Source: Ectopseudomonas composti (GTDB lineage Bacteria; Pseudomonadota; Gammaproteobacteria; Pseudomonadales; Pseudomonadaceae). From it: 11,713 nt of DNA. A model generated the notes under the pieces. That model made no database searches, was not told the origin of the DNA, and saw only the letters and a list, made by a program, of their open reading frames with translations. Position numbers and translations under genes: made by a program. Position 1 is the stretch's first letter. Each line of letters starts with the position of its first letter. The DNA is taken from the NCBI GenBank assembly GCA_946886245.1, contig CAMPIF010000081.1:1-11713 (forward strand). The letters are read 5' to 3'. Shown in pieces: positions 8,228 to 11,713 of this stretch.

Positions 8228-9016
8228 GTGTCTGCGTTGCTGGACAATATTCGCGTGGTTTTGGTGGGCACCAGTCATCCGGGCAACATCGGCGGCGCGG
8301 CGCGGGCGATGAAGAACATGGGTCTGTCGCGCCTGGTGCTGGTCGAGCCGGAGGATTTCCCCAGTGGCGACGCTGTGGCGCGCGCGTCCGGTGCGACCGA
8401 TGTGCTGGATGCCGCGCAGGTCGTCGGTAGTCTTGAAGAGGCGCTGGTCGGTTGCAGTCTGGTGATTGGTACCAGTGCTCGCGATCGGCGCATTCCCTGG
8501 CCGCTGCTGGATCCGCGCGAGTGCGGGGTGACCAGTTGCGAGCAGGCCGCTGCGGGTGGCGAAGTGGCGTTGGTGTTCGGTCGTGAATACGCCGGCTTGA
8601 CCAACGAGGAGCTGCAGCGATGTCAATATCACGTGCATATCCCGTCCAATCCCGAGTTCAGTTCGCTGAATCTGGCGGCGGCGGTGCAGGTGCTGGCCTA
8701 CGAGGTTCGTATGGCGTGGCTCACGGCGCAGAATCTGCCGACCAAGGTAGAGAAGCTGGAAGCCACTGCGATGCTCAACACCCAGGCAGCGACGGCAGAT
8801 GAGCTGGAGTCCTTCTACGGTCATCTGCGGCGCGTACTGGTGATGATCGGCTTTCTCGATCCGCAGAAGCCGCGGCACCTGATGACTCGCCTGCGTCGCC
8901 TTTATGGGCGCAGTGCGGTGAGCAAGCTGGAGATGAATATCCTGCGCGGCATCCTTACCGAGACAGAGAAGGCCGTGCGTGGAGAGCCTCACAAGCAGGG
9001 GAAGTCTGATGTTTGA
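8228..9016 (+). CDS. trmJ: tRNA (cytidine/uridine-32-2'-O)-methyltransferase TrmJ
   Basis: TrmJ 2'-O-methylates nucleotide 32 in the anticodon loop of several tRNAs, using S-adenosylmethionine. It is a SPOUT (knotted) methyltransferase acting as a dimer in the cytosol. The 262 residues show the family's N-terminal [43 protein letters not shown], the knot motifs [16 protein letters not shown] and [19 protein letters not shown], and a C-terminal helical region with RLRRLYGRS. The start is uncertain. GTG 8228 is the longest, but TTG 8237 has a better-placed purine run (TGAGAG, 8 bases upstream) and would begin [10 protein letters not shown], the same point at which E. coli and P. aeruginosa TrmJ begin (as I recall them). 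The gene overlaps the cysE start by 8 bp, implying translational coupling. Confidence 0.95.
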   Translation: MSALLDNIRVVLVGTSHPGNIGGAARAMKNMGLSRLVLVEPEDFPSGDAVARASGATDVLDAAQVVGSLEEALVGCSLVIGTSARDRRIPWPLLDPRECGVTSCEQAAAGGEVALVFGREYAGLTNEELQRCQYHVHIPSNPEFSSLNLAAAVQVLAYEVRMAWLTAQNLPTKVEKLEATAMLNTQAATADELESFYGHLRRVLVMIGFLDPQKPRHLMTRLRRLYGRSAVSKLEMNILRGILTETEKAVRGEPHKQGKSDV

Positions 9017-9788
9017 GCGCATTCGAGAAGATATCCAAAGTGTTTTCCATCGTGATCCGGCAGCGCGCAATGCCTTCGAGGTGGTGACCTGCTATCCGGG
9101 TCTGCATGCGGTCTGGTTGCATCGTGTGGCGCATGCTCTGTGGCGTTCGGGTTGGAAGTGGCTGGCGCGCGTGGTGTCCAACTTCGGGCGCTGGATGACC
9201 GGTATCGAAATCCATCCGGGTGCCAAGATCGGGCGGCGCTTCTTCATCGATCACGGCATGGGTATCGTGATTGGCGAGACCGCCGAGATCGGTAATGACG
9301 TCACGCTCTATCAGGGTGTGACGCTGGGCGGCACCAGCTGGAACAAGGGCAAGCGCCATCCCACTCTGGAGGACGGTGTCGTGGTTGGCGCTGGGGCCAA
9401 GGTGCTGGGGCCGTTCACTGTCGGTGCGGGTGCCAAGATCGGCTCCAATGCGGTGGTGACCAAGGCTGTGCCGGCTGGTGCGACTGCCGTCGGCATTCCC
9501 GGCAAGATCATCGTCAAGTCCGATGACGAGCAGGAGGCCAAGCGTCAGGCCATGGCCGAGAAGATCGGTTTCGATGCCTATGGCGTTGGTCAGGACATGC
9601 CCGACCCGGTGGCGCGCGCCATCGGCCAGTTGCTCGATCATCTGCAGGCTGTAGACGGGCGGCTCGAGGACGTCAGCAAGGCGCTGGCCTCGATGGATTG
9701 CGACTACCGTGCCAAAGCTCTGCCTGCGTTGCGCGACGAGGACTTCGCCGAGGTGTGCAAGGGGCAGGGCGACAAGCCTGCTGCCTGA
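9009..9788 (+). CDS. cysE: Serine O-acetyltransferase
   Basis: CysE makes O-acetylserine from serine and acetyl-CoA, the committed step of cysteine synthesis. The 259-residue protein has an N-terminal helical domain ([20 protein letters not shown]) and then a left-handed beta-helix of hexapeptide repeats from about residue 65 to 165. These include [19 protein letters not shown] with the catalytic His82 and [16 protein letters not shown], whose Arg116-His117 match the CoA/substrate loop. The position of the E. coli catalytic-dyad Asp143 is Glu67 here, as in the short CysE class seen in Bacillus-type enzymes. A long variable C-terminal helix-rich tail follows (about 170-259). ATG 9009 is chosen over an upstream in-frame GTG (8979) because AGGGGAAG sits just before it and the protein starts at the conserved MFERIRED. 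Its location just before iscR suggests supply of cysteine for Fe-S cluster assembly, as with cysE2 in Azotobacter. Confidence 0.96.
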   Translation: MFERIREDIQSVFHRDPAARNAFEVVTCYPGLHAVWLHRVAHALWRSGWKWLARVVSNFGRWMTGIEIHPGAKIGRRFFIDHGMGIVIGETAEIGNDVTLYQGVTLGGTSWNKGKRHPTLEDGVVVGAGAKVLGPFTVGAGAKIGSNAVVTKAVPAGATAVGIPGKIIVKSDDEQEAKRQAMAEKIGFDAYGVGQDMPDPVARAIGQLLDHLQAVDGRLEDVSKALASMDCDYRAKALPALRDEDFAEVCKGQGDKPAA

Positions 9789-9795
9789 TGCGCGC

Positions 9796-9829
9796 AGAGG
9801 CGGCATTTGCTATCATGCCGCCTCTTTTT
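9796..9829 (+). terminator. Intrinsic terminator after cysE
   Basis: AGAGGCGGCAT (9796-9806) and ATGCCGCCTCT (9815-9825) form a perfect 11-bp stem with an eight-base loop, followed by T's to 9829. It separates trmJ-cysE from the isc operon, whose promoter begins just after it. Confidence 0.93.
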
Positions 9830-9835
9830 GCGGTC

Positions 9836-9860
9836 AATCCTGAGTAAATCAATCGGTCTT
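9836..9860. promoter_or_regulatory. Upstream IscR type-1-like binding site
   Basis: This 25-bp segment (starting AATCCTGAGT) agrees with the E. coli type 1 [2Fe-2S]-IscR consensus, as I recall it (ATASYYGACTRwwwYAGTCRRSTAT), at 18 of 25 positions; the motif is palindromic, so orientation is open. It directly abuts the stronger site at 9861-9885. The match was made by eye against a remembered consensus. Confidence 0.5.
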
Positions 9861-9885
9861 ATAGTTGACTTAAATACTCGGAAAT
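9861..9885 (+). promoter_or_regulatory. IscR type-1 binding site overlapping the iscR -35
   Basis: The 25 bases beginning ATAGTTGACTTAAATACTCG match the recalled E. coli type 1 IscR consensus at 21 of 25 positions. The site covers the -35 element, so bound [2Fe-2S]-IscR would block RNA polymerase. This is the known negative feedback: when clusters are plentiful, iscR and the isc operon are turned down. Confidence 0.8.
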
Positions 9886-9893
9886 TGCATACT
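9865..9893 (+). promoter_or_regulatory. sigma70 promoter of the isc operon
   Basis: TTGACT (9865-9870) and CATACT (9888-9893) are 17 bp apart. A start near 9900 would leave a short leader of about 25 nt before the iscR ATG. The strong -35 is embedded in the IscR site, and the terminator upstream isolates this promoter from cysE. Confidence 0.8.
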
Positions 9894-9924
9894 TCGCCGC
9901 AATTCAGTGATTCGTGGTAGAGCC

Positions 9925-10416
9925 ATGCGACTGACCACCAAAGGCCGTTACGCCGTTACCGCCATGCTAGATCTGGCGCTGCACGCACAGCACGGTCCCG
10001 TTTCCCTGGCCGATATATCCGAGCGGCAGGGCATCTCCCTGTCCTATCTCGAGCAACTGTTCGCCAAGCTGCGCCGTGGCAGCCTGGTTTCCAGTGTTCG
10101 CGGGCCGGGTGGCGGCTATCAGCTTTCGCGTGACATGCGCGGCATCCAGGTGGCTCAGGTGATCGATGCGGTCAACGAGTCGGTCGATGCCACGCGTTGC
10201 CAGGGGCAGGGCGATTGCCACTCTGGTGACACCTGCCTGACCCATCACCTGTGGTGCGATCTCAGTCAGCAGATTCACGAGTTCCTCAGTGGCATCAGCC
10301 TGGCCGATCTGGTCGCGCGTCATGAGGTTCAAGAGGTCGCGTTGCGCCAGGACCAGCGCCGCTGCAACGGCAGGACGCCGCGCCTGGATAAGATTGAAGC
10401 GTCTGCCATCGACTGA
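9925..10416 (+). CDS. iscR: Fe-S cluster assembly transcriptional regulator IscR
   Basis: IscR is an Rrf2-family dimeric regulator that carries a [2Fe-2S] cluster. The holo form represses the isc operon, and both forms control wider Fe-S, oxidative-stress and (in Pseudomonas) catalase genes. The 163 residues contain the N-terminal [19 protein letters not shown], a winged helix-turn-helix over about 1-70 ([15 protein letters not shown] recognition region; wing [12 protein letters not shown]), and the cluster ligands C92, C98 and C104 with H107, all present at exactly the E. coli positions. The C-terminal tail is longer than needed for the core and poorly conserved, ending [12 protein letters not shown] 9925 is chosen over an in-frame GTG at 9907 because it restores the invariant N-terminus; its ribosome-binding site is weak (GTAGAG). 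iscS follows after 30 bp. Confidence 0.97.
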   Translation: MRLTTKGRYAVTAMLDLALHAQHGPVSLADISERQGISLSYLEQLFAKLRRGSLVSSVRGPGGGYQLSRDMRGIQVAQVIDAVNESVDATRCQGQGDCHSGDTCLTHHLWCDLSQQIHEFLSGISLADLVARHEVQEVALRQDQRRCNGRTPRLDKIEASAID

Positions 10417-10446
10417 GCAGGGCGTTTGCCTGATAGGAGAAACCCA

Positions 10447-11661
10447 ATGAAATTGCCCATTTACCTCGATTATTCCGCCACCACGCCGGTAGACCCGCGT
10501 GTTGCGCAGAAGATGAGTGAATGCCTGCTGGTCGACGGTAACTTTGGCAACCCGGCTTCGCGCTCCCACGTGTTTGGCTGGAAGGCCGAAGAAGCGGTGG
10601 AGAATTCCCGGCGCCAGGTCGCCGAGCTGGTCAATGCCGACCCGCGCGAGATCGTCTGGACCAGCGGTGCTACCGAGTCCAACAACCTGGCGATCAAGGG
10701 TGTAGCGCACTTCTACACCAGCAAGGGCAAGCACATCATTACCTCGAAGATCGAGCACAAGGCGGTGCTGGACACCATGCGTCAGCTCGAGCGCGAAGGT
10801 TTCGAAGTGACCTACCTGGAACCGGGTGAAGACGGCCTGATCACCCCGGCCATGATCGAGGCTGCGCTGCGTGAGGACACCGTGCTGGTGTCGGTGATGC
10901 ACGTCAACAACGAGATCGGCACCATCAACGACATCGCAGCCATCGGCGAGCTGACCCGCTCCCGTGGCGTGCTGCTGCATGTCGATGCGGCGCAGTCCAC
11001 CGGCAAGGTGGACATTGATCTGGAGAAGATGAAGGTCGACCTGATGTCGTTCTCCGCGCACAAGACCTATGGCCCCAAGGGCGTCGGTGCTCTTTACGTG
11101 CGCCGCAAGCCGCGCGTGCGTCTCGAAGCGCAGACTCACGGTGGCGGTCACGAGCGCGGCATGCGGTCGGGTACCCTGGCCACTCACCAGTGCGTCGGCA
11201 TGGGGGAAGCGTTCCGTATCGCCAAGGAAGAAATGGCTGCAGAAAATCAGCGTATCGCTGCCCTGCGTGATCGTTTCTACCGCCAACTGGAAGACATGGA
11301 AGAGCTGTACGTGAATGGCAGCCTGACTGCTCGCGTGCCGCACAACCTCAACCTGAGTTTCAACTACGTCGAGGGCGAGTCGCTGATCATGGCGCTCAAG
11401 GACCTCGCCGTATCGTCCGGTTCGGCATGCACCTCGGCTTCCCTGGAGCCGTCCTACGTGCTGCGCGCCCTGGGCCGCAACGACGAACTGGCGCATAGCT
11501 CGATTCGCTTCACCTTCGGCCGTTTCACTACCGAAGAAGAGGTCGACTACGCCGCTGCCAAGGTCCGTGAGGCCGTGGACAAGCTGCGCGAGCTGTCGCC
11601 CCTGTGGGATATGTTCAAAGAAGGTGTCGACATTTCCTCCGTGGAATGGGCAGCACACTGA
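10447..11661 (+). CDS. iscS: Cysteine desulfurase IscS
   Basis: IscS is the PLP-dependent enzyme that removes sulfur from cysteine as a persulfide and passes it to IscU for Fe-S clusters, and to TusA, ThiI and other acceptors for tRNA thiolation and cofactors. The 404 residues equal the E. coli length. Key residues are all present: His104 stacking on the cofactor, Asp180 (HVDAAQ), the PLP lysine Lys206 in [10 protein letters not shown], and the catalytic Cys328 in [17 protein letters not shown], which sits on the mobile loop of group I desulfurases. The C-terminal [21 protein letters not shown] is the IscU-docking end. ATG 10447 has a clear ribosome-binding site (TAGGAGA); an in-frame TTG at 10426 would add residues not found in the family. 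iscU is expected immediately beyond the window. Confidence 0.98.
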   Translation: MKLPIYLDYSATTPVDPRVAQKMSECLLVDGNFGNPASRSHVFGWKAEEAVENSRRQVAELVNADPREIVWTSGATESNNLAIKGVAHFYTSKGKHIITSKIEHKAVLDTMRQLEREGFEVTYLEPGEDGLITPAMIEAALREDTVLVSVMHVNNEIGTINDIAAIGELTRSRGVLLHVDAAQSTGKVDIDLEKMKVDLMSFSAHKTYGPKGVGALYVRRKPRVRLEAQTHGGGHERGMRSGTLATHQCVGMGEAFRIAKEEMAAENQRIAALRDRFYRQLEDMEELYVNGSLTARVPHNLNLSFNYVEGESLIMALKDLAVSSGSACTSASLEPSYVLRALGRNDELAHSSIRFTFGRFTTEEEVDYAAAKVREAVDKLRELSPLWDMFKEGVDISSVEWAAH

Positions 11662-11674
11662 TAGCTGCCGAGGT

Positions 11675-11695
11675 GGATCGCTCGATGGGCGATCC
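11675..11695 (+). promoter_or_regulatory. Hairpin in the iscS-downstream spacer
   Basis: GGATCGC (11675-11681) and GCGATCC (11689-11695) form a perfect 7-bp stem with a seven-base loop, starting 13 bp after the iscS stop. There is no T-run, so it is not a terminator. It could modulate RNA stability or processing between iscS and the expected iscU. Confidence 0.5.
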
Positions 11696-11713
11696 TGCCT
11701 GAAGAGCGGCACC

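Noticed and set aside
9967..11712. A 581-codon open frame antisense to iscR and iscS
   Set aside because: It is a shadow of two highly conserved genes, spans their intergenic gap, and shows no recognisable domain.

Overview
The window is core chromosome of a Pseudomonas-type gammaproteobacterium. The evidence is the gene order queA-tgt-yajC-secD-secF, a glycine-zipper gene, suhB (opposite strand), trmJ, cysE, iscR, iscS, which from memory is the order in Pseudomonas aeruginosa PAO1 (around PA3824 down to PA3814). GC-rich codon use and proteins that read like Pseudomonas orthologues throughout agree with this. I cannot fix the species. One gene, an orphan periplasmic solute-binding protein between a tRNA-Leu and queA, is not part of the PAO1 arrangement as I remember it.

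Layout. Positions 1-53 hold the 5' part of a leftward tRNA-Leu(CAA) with a clear sigma70 promoter. Positions 259-1032 encode an exported solute-binding-like protein. Positions 1068-3247 hold queA and tgt, two enzymes of tRNA queuosine synthesis. Positions 3288-6482 hold yajC, secD and secF, the accessory membrane complex of the Sec translocon; the cluster ends in an intrinsic terminator. A sigmaE/AlgU-like promoter candidate lies partly inside that terminator and points at a glycine-zipper envelope protein (6602-7144). Two bidirectional terminators separate that gene from the convergent suhB (7276-8091, minus strand). suhB is divergent from trmJ (8228-9016), which overlaps cysE (9009-9788). 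After a strong terminator come the iscR promoter, with two abutting IscR type-1-like sites, then iscR (9925-10416) and iscS (10447-11661). The window ends just before the expected iscU.

How the genes work together. Three themes recur: tRNA maturation (tRNA-Leu, queA, tgt, trmJ, plus iscS as sulfur donor for tRNA thiolation), protein export and the envelope (yajC-secDF, the glycine-zipper protein, the solute-binding protein), and cysteine/Fe-S metabolism. In the last, cysE makes O-acetylserine for cysteine, iscS takes sulfur from cysteine, and iscR senses Fe-S status and represses the operon.

I see no mobile element, CRISPR array, phage gene or undescribed multigene system. The points that merit a second look are regulatory: the promoter nested in the secDF terminator, the paired hairpins before secD, the double IscR site, the inverted repeat covering the glycine-zipper gene's ribosome-binding site, and the orphan binding protein.
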